A stretch of DNA of 64,000 nt from Barnesiella intestinihominis YIT 11860 (GTDB lineage Bacteria > Bacteroidota > Bacteroidia > Bacteroidales > Barnesiellaceae): positions 248,001 to 312,000 of the forward strand of contig NZ_JH815204.1 of the NCBI RefSeq assembly GCF_000296465.1, read 5' to 3'. Position 1 is the first letter of the stretch; every line of letters begins with the position of its first letter. Below are positions 17,455 to 25,660 of this stretch, one piece after another. The translations under genes were made by a program, and so were the position numbers. Under the pieces are notes generated by a model. That model was not told the origin of the DNA, made no database searches, and saw nothing but the letters and a program-made list of their open reading frames with translations.

Positions 17455-17754
17455 ATGGACACTACAAAATCCATCGGGATTCAGGGTAAAATTTCCCCTG
17501 CCCGCACAGAACGACAAAACTCTGCGTTCGAAAATTATCTTATCCGTTTTTTTGAAAGAGAGCTCGAAGTAAAGCTCACCCGCCGTGAAATGTGGCGAAG
17601 CGTCCGTTTCGTCGCCTCGTTGTTTGTCTTGTTGCTCGCCCTGTCGACCGGCGAGCCTCTGCCGGTCTTGCCGGCGCTCGCACTGGCAGCTTACGCCTAT
17701 CGGGGCGTAGCCGACATAACCTCCCGTTTTACGGAGAAAGGAGGTGCGCGATGA
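17455..17754 (+). CDS. Cassette A ORF1: small membrane protein, unknown family
   Basis: 99 residues. N-terminal variant type I begins MDTTKSIGIQGKI; the common part starts near residue 25 with ENYLIRFFERELEVKLTRREMWRSV, a charged amphipathic helix, and continues into two hydrophobic stretches (FVASLFVLLLAL and LPVLPALALAAYAY) that could form a helical hairpin in the membrane. The C-terminus is basic. It overlaps ORF2 by 4 bp (ATGA). Near-identical copies occur at 26279 and 35340. A toxin-like or holin-like membrane role is only a guess; I do not recognise the family. Confidence 0.7.
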   Translation: MDTTKSIGIQGKISPARTERQNSAFENYLIRFFERELEVKLTRREMWRSVRFVASLFVLLLALSTGEPLPVLPALALAAYAYRGVADITSRFTEKGGAR

Positions 17755-17981
17755 AAAGCCATACGATCGAGTTCACCCGCGACGACCTGGTCGTTCGGAT
17801 CACCCGCTACCCGGCCGGAGAACCGGGGAAATCGCCGTCGGTAGAGATAGAGGTCGAATCCTCCGGATTGCCCCGGTCGTTCGTATGGTTCGACAGAGAG
17901 CCGCAGTTGTTCGCCTTCAAAGAGATGCTCGAAGAATATATCGAGACATTCCGGCCGATGACAGACGACGCAGACGATTAA
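17751..17981 (+). CDS. Cassette A ORF2: small acidic protein, unknown family
   Basis: 76 residues: MKSHTIEFTRDDLVVRITRY, then a glycine/proline turn, VEIEVESSGLPRSFVWFD and a C-terminal helix FAFKEMLEEYIETF. Predicted small alpha/beta soluble protein. It is preceded by AAAGGAGGTGCGCG, a perfect Shine-Dalgarno at good spacing, unusual for Bacteroidota, in addition to coupling with ORF1. The other two copies are almost identical at the DNA level, pointing to recent duplication or gene conversion. It could be the soluble partner or antidote of ORF1 (inference). Confidence 0.7.
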   Translation: MKSHTIEFTRDDLVVRITRYPAGEPGKSPSVEIEVESSGLPRSFVWFDREPQLFAFKEMLEEYIETFRPMTDDADD

Positions 17982-17998
17982 TCTCTCTTGTTAAATAA

Positions 17999-18060
17999 TA
18001 GTAAAAATACTACTTTTTAATCGGTGTTTATTGTATATCGTAGTAAATATACTATCTTTG
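17999..18060 (+). promoter_or_regulatory. hicAB promoter with two operators
   Basis: Two copies of TAGTA-N4-TACTA (17999-18012 and 18041-18054), 42 bp apart; the second overlaps a perfect -7 box TATCTTTG (18053-18060). HicB antitoxins with a C-terminal DNA-binding domain repress their own operon, so these are the likely HicB sites. Confidence 0.75.
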
Positions 18061-18080
18061 TGGCATAAAAAAAGAACGAT

Positions 18081-18278
18081 ATGAAAGTTCTAAAAACAAG
18101 CTTGGTTCTTAAATTGTTGCTCGACGATGGCTGGGAAATCGTTCATCAGAGAGGGAGCCATCGACAGCTAAAACACCCGGTGAAAAAAGGGAAGGTAACG
18201 TTGAACGGCAAACCTTCCGATGACATCTGGGGCGATAACCTGAAAAGCGTGGAGAAACAATCGGGGCTAAAATTTTAG
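18081..18278 (+). CDS. hicA: HicA-family toxin (mRNA interferase)
   Basis: 65 residues, the normal size for HicA. It has the double-stranded-RNA-binding-like fold pattern LVLKLLLDDGWEIVHQRGSHRQLKHP with the catalytic histidine in GSHRQ, followed by KGKVTLNGKPSDDI. HicA cleaves mRNA and arrests translation unless HicB binds it. The gene has its own promoter and lies upstream of hicB, the usual order. In a prophage such a pair stabilises the element and can restrict rival phages. Confidence 0.85.
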   Translation: MKVLKTSLVLKLLLDDGWEIVHQRGSHRQLKHPVKKGKVTLNGKPSDDIWGDNLKSVEKQSGLKF

Positions 18279-18361
18279 CCCCGGTTCTCCGGCTTTGCAC
18301 AAGACTAAAAAATACTTATTTGTTATACTCCTTATATTACTATTTATAAAATAATACTGTT

Positions 18362-18781
18362 ATGGGACTTTCTAAGCAAAATGTTGTTGTAAATGTTGCG
18401 AAAACCGAGAGCGGCTATTCTGCTTCTTGCGATTTGCTGGACGGTTGGGTAGTGGCTGTTACCGGCGATTGGAGCGATCTGGAAAGAGAGGTCCGAGATA
18501 GCATCGATTTCTATATCGATTGCGCCAAAGAAGACGGGGATAGCTATCCCGAAATTTTCGACCGGGATTACCGAATCGAATATCGATTCGATGTGCAAAG
18601 TTTACTTTGTTTTTATCAGAATATTTTTTCTTTTTCGGCCTTGCAGTATATTACCGGAATCAATCAAAAGCAGTTGGGCCATTATGCTGCCGGCAGGTCC
18701 AAGCCGAGAAAGAAGCAAGCCGAGAAAATCGTAAACGGCTTACATAAATTGGGGAAAGAACTGGCTGCCCTTTCTTTCTAG
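18362..18781 (+). CDS. hicB: HicB-family antitoxin
   Basis: 139 residues, 83 bp after hicA. The N-terminal half has the partly degraded RNase H-like fold of HicB (VVVNVAKTESGYSASCDLLDGWVVAVTGDWSDLEREVRDSIDFYIDCAKEDG). The C-terminal half is a helix-turn-helix (LQYITGINQKQLGHYAAGRSKPRKKQAEKI) suited to bind the TAGTA/TACTA operators upstream. The gap before it is AT-rich and might hold an additional promoter giving antitoxin excess. A terminator follows immediately. Confidence 0.85.
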   Translation: MGLSKQNVVVNVAKTESGYSASCDLLDGWVVAVTGDWSDLEREVRDSIDFYIDCAKEDGDSYPEIFDRDYRIEYRFDVQSLLCFYQNIFSFSALQYITGINQKQLGHYAAGRSKPRKKQAEKIVNGLHKLGKELAALSF

Positions 18782-18805
18782 TTAAGCCCGTTACCGAATA
18801 TCCGG

Positions 18806-18870
18806 CCCCGTATCTCGAAGATACGGGGTTTTTTTGTCTTTTTGGAGAATGCCGCATAGTTCTATTTTTG
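18806..18870 (+). promoter_or_regulatory. Terminator-promoter junction closing island 1
   Basis: Stem CCCCGTATCT / AGATACGGGG and seven T (18806-18835) end hicAB; TTTG at 18841-18844 and a perfect -7 box TATTTTTG at 18863-18870, 18 bp apart, restart transcription of the late genes. The same joint, with a compensated T.G pair in the stem, is at 26830-26893. Confidence 0.8.
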
Positions 18871-18889
18871 AGTACAAAATAGAAGGCGT

Positions 18890-19975
18890 ATGATAGTAGG
18901 GCTCAATACTTGGTTTAGCGATATTATATTCACCTCGGCATTCCCGGACCTTGAACTGGTTTCAGACCAGAATTGGGAGCGCCTCGAACTTTGGGCAGGA
19001 GAACGATCGATATTCTCTGTCTACCTTTGTGCGAACGAAAATGGTCTTATTTATTTGACCGATTTAGGGCAAGTAATGGAGCAATACATGATTGAAAATC
19101 GGCTGCCATTTGCCTCTTTTTCTCTTCGAGAGAGTCCTGAACGTCCGGAGGATCCTTTTCGCCGTGATTTTGTCGCTGTATTTTCCAGCTATTTTTGGGA
19201 CGATTATGCCGAATCCTTTATCGCCCAAAATTTCCTGACGACTTTGTCCGCGAAACAAATATCTTCGTCGGCATACGATATGGTCGCTTTCATCTCGAAA
19301 AAGGGAGAGAATATCACCGTTCGCCATCATGTCGTATTCTATGCCGACGGGATTCTCGGAACGATGGACTGGGAAAACGAGGGGATAGAAGAAAAGGATA
19401 TCGCGCAGCATGATATCAACGTGTCGGCTATGAATTATGAGGCGGAAATTCAGGAGTCATACCCGGACAAAGAGATAAAGCTCCTCTCTCTCTCCGTGTC
19501 GGTAGGTCCTCGAAATATTACCTACTATGTCATCGATCGAAAGAATCTCACCCAGATGTTTTTCATCAACGCATTCAATGTGTTCGAGCTCTTCGAGATT
19601 CAAGGTGTTACCACCGCAAAGACAACCGTCGAGCGAGATACGGCTGTGATCAATCGCCGGGAGACATTCTACGACCGGACAATCGAAAAAAAGTATGAGG
19701 TGCAAACGTCAGCTCTTTCTTCCCCGGTGAAGGACTGGGTGGAGCAGTTCCTGTTCTCTCCGCTCGTGAAGATGTTCGACCCCGACGCCGATTCTATCGA
19801 TGAGATGACCGAGGTCCTTATCACCGAATCCGCTTGCGAAATCAGTAATTCGAATACCGAACTCGGCAAAGTGAAATTTACTTGGAAATATGCCGATGTC
19901 TATCCCCGTCTAAATTCTATCGATAGGGAAACAAAGGACCTTTTTTCACAACAGTTCGAGTTCCAATTTAAATAG
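18890..19975 (+). CDS. Hypothetical phage protein, 361 residues
   Basis: First gene after the restart promoter, 2 bp before the next gene and so co-transcribed with the portal operon. Soluble, mixed alpha/beta, no membrane segment; the N-terminal 120 residues contain WFSDIIFTSAFPDLELVSDQ and LYLTDLGQ-like strands, the second half is strand-rich. I do not recognise it. It could be a late virion protein or a remaining cargo gene; its base composition matches the neighbouring phage genes rather than the AT-rich cargo. Confidence 0.6.
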   Translation: MIVGLNTWFSDIIFTSAFPDLELVSDQNWERLELWAGERSIFSVYLCANENGLIYLTDLGQVMEQYMIENRLPFASFSLRESPERPEDPFRRDFVAVFSSYFWDDYAESFIAQNFLTTLSAKQISSSAYDMVAFISKKGENITVRHHVVFYADGILGTMDWENEGIEEKDIAQHDINVSAMNYEAEIQESYPDKEIKLLSLSVSVGPRNITYYVIDRKNLTQMFFINAFNVFELFEIQGVTTAKTTVERDTAVINRRETFYDRTIEKKYEVQTSALSSPVKDWVEQFLFSPLVKMFDPDADSIDEMTEVLITESACEISNSNTELGKVKFTWKYADVYPRLNSIDRETKDLFSQQFEFQFK

Positions 19976-19977
19976 TT

Positions 19978-20211
19978 ATGGCGCAATCTATTCACATCAA
20001 TACCATGCGGGAAATGCTGAAAGCCGGCGATCCTGTCGATATAACTCTTTGGACAAAATCCGGCCAGATACAGCGCTGGCGGAATTGCATATCCCTTCGT
20101 TACGATTTTTATAAAGGGGTTCGTCGGGTGAAGCTGCTCGACAGCCGCCAAATTCGCACGGTACGCGATGTGTGCATCTTTGAAATCAACAATCTAACAG
20201 TATTCTTATGA
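19978..20211 (+). CDS. Small phage protein upstream of portal
   Basis: 77 residues (MAQSIHINTMREMLKAGDPV...). Basic, with two short strands and a WRNCISLRYDFYKGVRRVKLLDSRQIRTVR stretch, spread here over two pieces. It overlaps the portal start by 4 bp. Proteins of this look precede portal genes in Bacteroides prophages as far as I recall; no function is known to me. A small assembly or head-neck factor is plausible. Confidence 0.55.
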   Translation: MAQSIHINTMREMLKAGDPVDITLWTKSGQIQRWRNCISLRYDFYKGVRRVKLLDSRQIRTVRDVCIFEINNLTVFL

Positions 20212-21560
20212 GCGATTTTGAGCCTATCGACTTTACGAGCATCGACGATATTCCCGGTATCAATGCAAAAGCCTTGTTCTCTTCGGAACTGAGCAAAACA
20301 GAGTTTCGTGAAACAGGCGATATTTCGCCCGTTCCCATAGGAGATAAGCATCGATATATGCCCTGGGGAGCCGACGACCAGCTTCCGTATGATATTCTCG
20401 AGCTGATCGAGCGCGACGAAACCTTGTCGACCTGCCAGATGTTCAACGCCGAAATTTGCTATGGGTCGGGGCTTCTCTACAATACCGAGGCCTGTTCGGA
20501 AAAAGTCAAGGAAGAAATTGATTCCTTCTTCGTCGGGAATAATATACCGACAAACTATCTGGGTGTATGTCAGGACTTCAAATACTTTGCCTTTTGCGTG
20601 AATGTCATTATTTTGAACGGAGACGGTTCGAAAATAATTCGGTTAATAAGAAAAGAAGCCTGTTACTGTCGCCTGGGGGTTGCCGATTCAAATGGCCGCA
20701 TCGATAAACTGTACTATGCAAATTGGCGGAAAGCTAAGCCGATGGAAGACCAGGTCGAAATCATCGACCTGCTCGACTTGAATGCTCCGCTCTGCGACCT
20801 TATGGTACGCATGGGGCGCATGCCCGGCGACGACGGGGAAACACGCATGAGAACGGACACAAGGAAATTTGCCGTTCTGACAAAGGTTCCTACTCCCGAT
20901 AATACCTATTATCCGATACCCTATTATGCTTCGCTATTCCGGGGACGGTGGTACAACATCAAGCGACTTATTGGCCTGGCCAAGGAGGCCAAACTCAAGA
21001 ACTCGGCGCCCATCAAATACCACATTGAAATTTCCGACAAATACTGGACCGGTATCTTCCGGGCCGAAGGAATCACGGATAGAGCCAAACAACAGGCGAG
21101 GGTTGTCGAAGAGAAGAAGAAAATACTCGAATTTCTTACCGGTGTCGAAAATAGCGGGAAGGCTTGGTTCTCCCAGGTTTACACCAATCCGAACGGCGAT
21201 GTCGTACATGATGTCGTCATCAACAAGATAGAGACCGACAAGGAGGGCGGCGACTGGGCTTCTGATATCATCGAGGCCGTGAACATGATATGCTTCACCA
21301 TGCGGGTTCATTCCAACCTGGTCGGCTCCGTGCCGGGGAAGGCGCAGACCAACAACAGCGGGAGCGACAAGCGCGAACTCTACACTATCGCCCAGGCCTT
21401 GCAGAAGCCCTATCACGATTTGCTCTTCACCGTTCACAACCTTGTTATCCGATTCAACGAATGGAAAGGCGCATATCCCGACTGCCCCTTCATTATGCTC
21501 ACGACACTCGACGAAAAAAACGACGCGAAAACAGTTACCGTTAATACTTCCGAAATATGA
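20208..21560 (+). CDS. Portal-like protein
   Basis: 450 residues. The N-terminal region (RYMPWGADDQLPYDILELIERDETLSTCQMFNAEICYGSGL) is typical of portal proteins that begin with an unstructured arm and a helix-rich wing; the middle and end contain a long helix with DRAKQQARVVEEKKKILEFL and the motif VGSVPGKAQTNNSGSDKRELYTIAQ resembling the conserved clip/stem end of siphovirus portals. It would form the dodecameric DNA gate at one capsid vertex. It lies after, not before, the terminase and capsid genes, which is unusual. Confidence 0.75.
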   Translation: MSDFEPIDFTSIDDIPGINAKALFSSELSKTEFRETGDISPVPIGDKHRYMPWGADDQLPYDILELIERDETLSTCQMFNAEICYGSGLLYNTEACSEKVKEEIDSFFVGNNIPTNYLGVCQDFKYFAFCVNVIILNGDGSKIIRLIRKEACYCRLGVADSNGRIDKLYYANWRKAKPMEDQVEIIDLLDLNAPLCDLMVRMGRMPGDDGETRMRTDTRKFAVLTKVPTPDNTYYPIPYYASLFRGRWYNIKRLIGLAKEAKLKNSAPIKYHIEISDKYWTGIFRAEGITDRAKQQARVVEEKKKILEFLTGVENSGKAWFSQVYTNPNGDVVHDVVINKIETDKEGGDWASDIIEAVNMICFTMRVHSNLVGSVPGKAQTNNSGSDKRELYTIAQALQKPYHDLLFTVHNLVIRFNEWKGAYPDCPFIMLTTLDEKNDAKTVTVNTSEI

Positions 21561-22381
21561 TCATCTCGAACGATTTCGAATTAAGGCGTTTTATCCCCAA
21601 CGTTATGTCCACCGTAGAAGGGGAGGGTTCTCTCTATGAGAAGATAGAGCCCTATATGGGGCTCGTCGAAGCCTCGCTGTCCGATATTTTCATCGGTCCC
21701 GAGATGCTGGCAAATCCCCGGTCGATGCCCGAGGCGCTGCGAAATGCCGCATCGGTCTATGTCGCCAACGAGGCATTCCGTATGGCTGTCCCTTCGCTCG
21801 ACCTGGTACTCACTCCTAACGGCTTCGGTATCGTCAATAACCAGAATGTCGTACCGGCATCGAAAGAGCGAATCGAGCGCCTGATGTTCTCTTTGGCTCA
21901 GATGCGAGATAAAGCTGTTTCTACTATGGTGATAGCCCTGGCGGATATAGATGGCTATGCCGAGACCCCTCAGGGAGAGTGGTTCTCCTCTTCATTGTTC
22001 CTGCCTTTGGCCGGTCACCTTTCCGGACTGGTCGACCCCGAAAAACCCATGTGGGACGAGTACCTCAGGATTCGTAATATCGCTGAGCCTCTCGAAAACG
22101 AGGCGGCCGATGAATTTATTTCGCCCGAACTGATGACTCGTTTACGTGCGGCCCCCTTCGAGAAAGGTTCGGGTTATGCCCGGTTGGCCGGCCGTGTCCG
22201 CCGGGTTATCGCCAGGGCAATACCCGGAGCCCCTCTCGATAAAAGGGCGCTCACTGACCTCGTGAACTTTATTCGGGAGAATCCCGATAAATATCCCGAA
22301 TGGCACGCCTCCCGAACGGCCGGGCTGTTCGACCCTCCCGTTTTCGGGAACGATAAAAAGAGTTCGGGATATTGGTTTTGA
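21557..22381 (+). CDS. Head-tail connector-type protein
   Basis: 274 residues, overlapping the portal gene by 4 bp. Helix-rich, with repeated short helices (EALRNAASVYVANEAFRMAVPSLDLVLTPNGFGIVNNQNVVPASKERIERL). The GFGIVNNQNVVPAS segment is characteristic of a Bacteroidetes phage family (DUF6712-like) that I associate with head-tail connection. The assignment is by resemblance and by position behind the portal. Confidence 0.6.
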   Translation: MIISNDFELRRFIPNVMSTVEGEGSLYEKIEPYMGLVEASLSDIFIGPEMLANPRSMPEALRNAASVYVANEAFRMAVPSLDLVLTPNGFGIVNNQNVVPASKERIERLMFSLAQMRDKAVSTMVIALADIDGYAETPQGEWFSSSLFLPLAGHLSGLVDPEKPMWDEYLRIRNIAEPLENEAADEFISPELMTRLRAAPFEKGSGYARLAGRVRRVIARAIPGAPLDKRALTDLVNFIRENPDKYPEWHASRTAGLFDPPVFGNDKKSSGYWF

Positions 22382-22398
22382 CTTTAATTTTTTTTGAT

Positions 22399-23148
22399 AT
22401 GAATAGGAAAATAGCGATTACATTGCCCGTATCGTGGCAGGAGTTGACCGATAGGCAGCTCTATTATCTTTACGATCTGTTTTTGGACAACCTTTCGGCC
22501 GACCAAATTAAAACCTATTGTTTCTTCTTGTGGGGAAAAATCAGGATAGAATGCCGGTACGACGAACATGATTACATCGTGCGGCACGATAAGGAAACAT
22601 TCAAAGTCAGTCGGGAACTGATAGCTTCGGCTATCCACGAGCTCGATTGGATCGTCGAGATTCCCGAATATCCGGTGAGAATCTCCCGAATAAGGAAACA
22701 TGCCGCTCTCCCCGCCGATTTTCAAGGAGTCGAATTCGAAAAATACATCTACTGCGACAACCTGTATCAGGGCTATCTTTCTACGCAGAAGCAAGAACTT
22801 CTCAACGAGATGGCCGGTATCTTGTACAATGCGCCGGGCATAAAGACGAACGCCGCCGAGAAACTTTCTACCTTCTATTGGTTCGCCTCGCTCAAAGAGC
22901 TGTTCTCGCGGACTTTCCCGAGCTTTCTCCGACCGGCGGGTTCGATGACGTCGGAGAACCTGCTTGAACAGGGAGCGCCTCTCGGCCGACGATTGCAAGA
23001 AGCGATGAACGCTCAGATACGAGCCCTTACCAAAGGAGATATCACCAAAGAGCGTGAAGTATTGTCTATGGACACCTGGCGAGCTTTGGCCGAGCTCGAT
23101 GCCCAGGCGAAAGAGTACGAAGAATTAAAGAAACAGTATGGAAAGTAA
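22399..23148 (+). CDS. Hypothetical phage structural or assembly protein
   Basis: 249 residues from the ATG at 22399 (MNRKIAITLPVSWQELTDRQLYYLYDL); an upstream TTG start would overlap the previous gene. Helical and charged, with KERE...AELDAQAKEYEELKKQYGK at the end. Position between connector-like genes suggests head completion. No recognised domain. Confidence 0.55.
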   Translation: MNRKIAITLPVSWQELTDRQLYYLYDLFLDNLSADQIKTYCFFLWGKIRIECRYDEHDYIVRHDKETFKVSRELIASAIHELDWIVEIPEYPVRISRIRKHAALPADFQGVEFEKYIYCDNLYQGYLSTQKQELLNEMAGILYNAPGIKTNAAEKLSTFYWFASLKELFSRTFPSFLRPAGSMTSENLLEQGAPLGRRLQEAMNAQIRALTKGDITKEREVLSMDTWRALAELDAQAKEYEELKKQYGK

Positions 23149-23632
23149 ATCGTTCAACTGGGACGCCGCCGATTTCTTTCGGCGGCTGACCGAGAGCAAC
23201 AAACTCGCCCGGTCGAAGAATTTCAAATTCTGTCTCGTGAGCAGTTTGGAAGGCTTCGAGGAAGCTCTCGCCCGCATGCAGAGCTCTACGGCGTTCGTAT
23301 GCGTGAGCGACGTGTCCTCCGGCTCCACCGATTTGACCAACAGCCCGCATACCGTTCGGACAAAAACAGTGTTTTTCGCTGTGCGGCATAAAATCGACGA
23401 TATGAAGGCCCGCATGGAAGCCTTCGACTTGCAACGGGAAATTTTTCGCCAGTTCATGTCGAAACTGATTCTCGAGAGCACGCGCCTCGCCGAGGACCGA
23501 ATCTTCATCGACCAGAAAATCCGATTCAGCGAGATAGACAAATATTTCTTTTCCGGCTGCGCCTGCTCCTTTTTCAACATATCCGTAAGTACATACACCG
23601 ATTTAAGACTTAACGCCGATGAATGGGAATAA
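23138..23632 (+). CDS. Hypothetical phage structural protein
   Basis: 164 residues, overlapping both neighbours (11 and 14 bp), which argues for a real operon gene. Mixed alpha/beta: FKFCLVSSLEGFEEALARMQSSTAFVCVSDVSSG, a central helix DDMKARMEAFDLQREIFRQF and a short strand end. The size and place fit a neck or tail-terminator protein. Not recognised by sequence. Confidence 0.55.
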   Translation: MESKSFNWDAADFFRRLTESNKLARSKNFKFCLVSSLEGFEEALARMQSSTAFVCVSDVSSGSTDLTNSPHTVRTKTVFFAVRHKIDDMKARMEAFDLQREIFRQFMSKLILESTRLAEDRIFIDQKIRFSEIDKYFFSGCACSFFNISVSTYTDLRLNADEWE

Positions 23633-24077
23633 CATAACCGAAGAGAAGGCGCTCGAAGAACGGGCCAAATTTATAGGGGCGTTTAACGGGACGATGATCG
23701 ACATCTGGAAAGAGAAGATCGTCGATATGGACATCATAGACACCGGGAGTTTGCTCGATTCGGTGGCCGCTCTCCCGGTGCGTGCCGACGGCCGGTTCTC
23801 CGAGGTCGTCCTCGTACAGTGTTTTCTCGAATATGGCCTTTGGCAGGATTACGGGACAGGCCGGGAGGTATGGCGGGGAAATCCCGGCGACATCGGCCGC
23901 GACAAGGTGAGAGAACGTCGCCGGTGGTTCTCGACCAAATACTACTCGTCGGTGATGAACTTGCGAGATTTTATGGCTGACAGCATGGGTAGGGAGTTTG
24001 TCGGCATAGTAGCCGATGCATTCAACGACCAGCGGCTGAAGAAGTCGACCGAATTTTATAAGAATCACTCGTTGTAA
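23619..24077 (+). CDS. HK97 gp10-like / tail completion protein candidate
   Basis: 152 residues. The arrangement of an N-terminal long helix, MDIIDTGSLLDSV, then a strand pair and VQCFLEYGLWQDYGTGREVW is typical of HK97 gp10-like neck proteins (the TGxLxxS and E-YG-xxDxGTG pattern). It would connect head and tail. It is the last gene before island 2. Confidence 0.65.
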   Translation: MNGNNITEEKALEERAKFIGAFNGTMIDIWKEKIVDMDIIDTGSLLDSVAALPVRADGRFSEVVLVQCFLEYGLWQDYGTGREVWRGNPGDIGRDKVRERRRWFSTKYYSSVMNLRDFMADSMGREFVGIVADAFNDQRLKKSTEFYKNHSL

Positions 24078-24172
24078 GGAGGTTTGAAAATCCGCCTGTA
24101 AAGTCATATAGGTTGCCCCGTGTGCCGAATATGTGATAAAATCTGAAAAATTCACTTTTTTGTTAAGTTTGC

Positions 24173-24203
24173 TTGGAAAACACGATAACTTGCTATATCT
24201 TTG
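24173..24203 (+). promoter_or_regulatory. Promoter of the island 2 toxin-antitoxin operon
   Basis: TTG at 24173-24175 and a perfect -7 box TATCTTTG at 24196-24203, 20 bp apart, 27 bp before the first start codon of the three-gene operon. Confidence 0.7.
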
Positions 24204-24230
24204 CAATCCCCAATCGTTGTATAGTTTTAT

Positions 24231-24728
24231 ATGGGAAAACTTGAACTGGTAATAGAGTCTGAGAATATCAGCATTTATTCTCCAAAATTTGATGGGGAGA
24301 CTGCGACCGAGTTCGAGAAATTCATGTTTATCAATAGAGATTTGTCTTATCCCCAGTTGAAGAGAGATTTCGATGCTATTATTAGCGTCATTAAGAAAAT
24401 GACTGATGATTGTGGTGCGAGAGAAAACCTTTTTAGATTGGAAGGAGGAAATATTAAAGCCATACCGCTCTGTGTCTCCCTTCGCCGCAAAGATCGGTCT
24501 GTTGGAACGTTGCGATTATATTGTATCCGGATATCGGATAAGATACTTGTTATAGGGAATGGCGGAATAAAGAGAACTGACACTTTTCAAGAAGATCCGG
24601 CTCTACTCGGTATAGTAAATCGACTCAGGCAGATTGAACATCAGATTTTTGTTGAATCCAAAAAAGCTCATGTCAATTACTATGACTTCGATAAAATGAA
24701 ACCGATAATTGAAACTATCACCATTTAA
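24231..24728 (+). CDS. HigB/RelE-like toxin candidate of a three-gene TA-chaperone operon
   Basis: 165 residues. The part LRLYCIRISDKILVIGNGGIKRTDTFQEDPALLGIVNRLRQIEHQI has the typical end of RelE/HigB-type toxins (two strands, a turn, then a helix), preceded by a basic strand CVSLRRKDRSVGT. It is longer than a classical HigB because of an N-terminal helical addition. It is followed after 9 bp by an XRE antitoxin gene and then a SecB-like gene. By comparison with TAC systems it would be a ribosome-dependent mRNA endonuclease. Activity is inferred. Confidence 0.55.
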   Translation: MGKLELVIESENISIYSPKFDGETATEFEKFMFINRDLSYPQLKRDFDAIISVIKKMTDDCGARENLFRLEGGNIKAIPLCVSLRRKDRSVGTLRLYCIRISDKILVIGNGGIKRTDTFQEDPALLGIVNRLRQIEHQIFVESKKAHVNYYDFDKMKPIIETITI

Positions 24729-24737
24729 ATATAAATT

Positions 24738-25121
24738 ATGAAGAAGATTCCACTATTTGAACAATGTGTTGCAAATGTTGCTCCTGAGGTGATGGAGGAG
24801 GTAAATCTCAACATTGACATTGCAAACAGAATTTATGACCTTCTCAAAGCTAAGAATTTGACTCAACACGAGTTCGCTTCCCGTATGGGTAAGCGCGATT
24901 CGGAAATCTCAAGATGGCTGACAGGAACTCATGGTTTTACAACGGCGACTCTTGCTAAGATTTCAGCGGTTCTCGGGGAGCCTATCGTTGAAGTTCGCCG
25001 AGATCCAGAGACTAAGTATGTCTTTATGTCGATGCCTTCTTATAACAGCTCATTAGGGATTTCTGGCAATAGTTATACTAGTCATGAGACTAATTCATGT
25101 GTTATTTCATACGAAAACTAA
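24738..25121 (+). CDS. XRE-family antitoxin (HigA-like)
   Basis: 127 residues. The central helix-turn-helix reads LNIDIANRIYDLLKAKNLTQHEFASRMGKRDSEISRWLTGTHGFTTATLAKISAVLGEPIVEV, split in the usual five-helix pattern. The C-terminal 30 residues are flexible and hydrophobic-poor (SSLGISGNSYTSHETNS); in TAC systems the antitoxin tail is the part recognised by the dedicated chaperone. The antitoxin should also repress the operon promoter. Confidence 0.75.
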   Translation: MKKIPLFEQCVANVAPEVMEEVNLNIDIANRIYDLLKAKNLTQHEFASRMGKRDSEISRWLTGTHGFTTATLAKISAVLGEPIVEVRRDPETKYVFMSMPSYNSSLGISGNSYTSHETNSCVISYEN

Positions 25122-25127
25122 TTTATT

Positions 25128-25562
25128 ATGGCAGGGCGTGATGTAAATGTTCAAATGGGGCTTACTTCTGTCGATGAAGTAAGTTTTATGATGTTGCCGG
25201 GTAAGGTTACTGAAGATGTGCGGCCCGGAAATATAAAACTTGGTTTCTTCAATCAGATTCAACCCGAAGTGGAGAGTGATAAGATTGCCCTAATATTCGG
25301 TGTTAAGTATGAATTGGAGGACGATAAAATCCTTGAATGTGTATATCGCTTTGAATTTAGAGTGAACGGTTTGGATCGATTCATTACTACGCATGATAAA
25401 GAGGGCATCACGGTTACTTACATCATGCCACTTCTTATTAATGTGGCGATCGGTACTATGCGAGGAATCTTAGTTGTCAAAACGGCTGGGACGAATCTTT
25501 CGAAGTACCCGCTTCCTATAATAGATTCGGTTCGATTGACTCAAAGTCTGTCCAATCCTTAA
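25128..25562 (+). CDS. SecB-like chaperone of the TA triad
   Basis: 144 residues, 6 bp after the antitoxin gene. The second half, with VYRFEFRVNGLDRFI and LLINVAIGTMRGILVVKTAGTNLSKYPLPIIDSVRL split across it, matches the SecB-like pattern of strands followed by the conserved LPxLINxAxGTxRGIL helix. In toxin-antitoxin-chaperone systems the SecB-like partner folds and protects an aggregation-prone antitoxin. Here it completes the triad on one transcript. Confidence 0.6.
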   Translation: MAGRDVNVQMGLTSVDEVSFMMLPGKVTEDVRPGNIKLGFFNQIQPEVESDKIALIFGVKYELEDDKILECVYRFEFRVNGLDRFITTHDKEGITVTYIMPLLINVAIGTMRGILVVKTAGTNLSKYPLPIIDSVRLTQSLSNP

Positions 25563-25600
25563 GATTAGTTGTTAGTTAATACAAAATTTATTTCTAAAAA

Positions 25601-25627
25601 GCATCGGATTTTGTCCGATGCTTTTTT
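25601..25627 (+). terminator. Terminator before cassette B
   Basis: Stem GCATCGGA / TCCGATGC, loop TTTTG, six T. It is a near copy of the one at 17157-17183. Confidence 0.9.
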
Positions 25628-25660
25628 GTATTATCCCTTGCTCGTTTCAAAAAAATCCCT

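Noticed and set aside
24077-24110. Terminator after the gp10-like gene
   Set aside because: AGGAGG/CCGCCT gives a short, mismatched stem without a T run.
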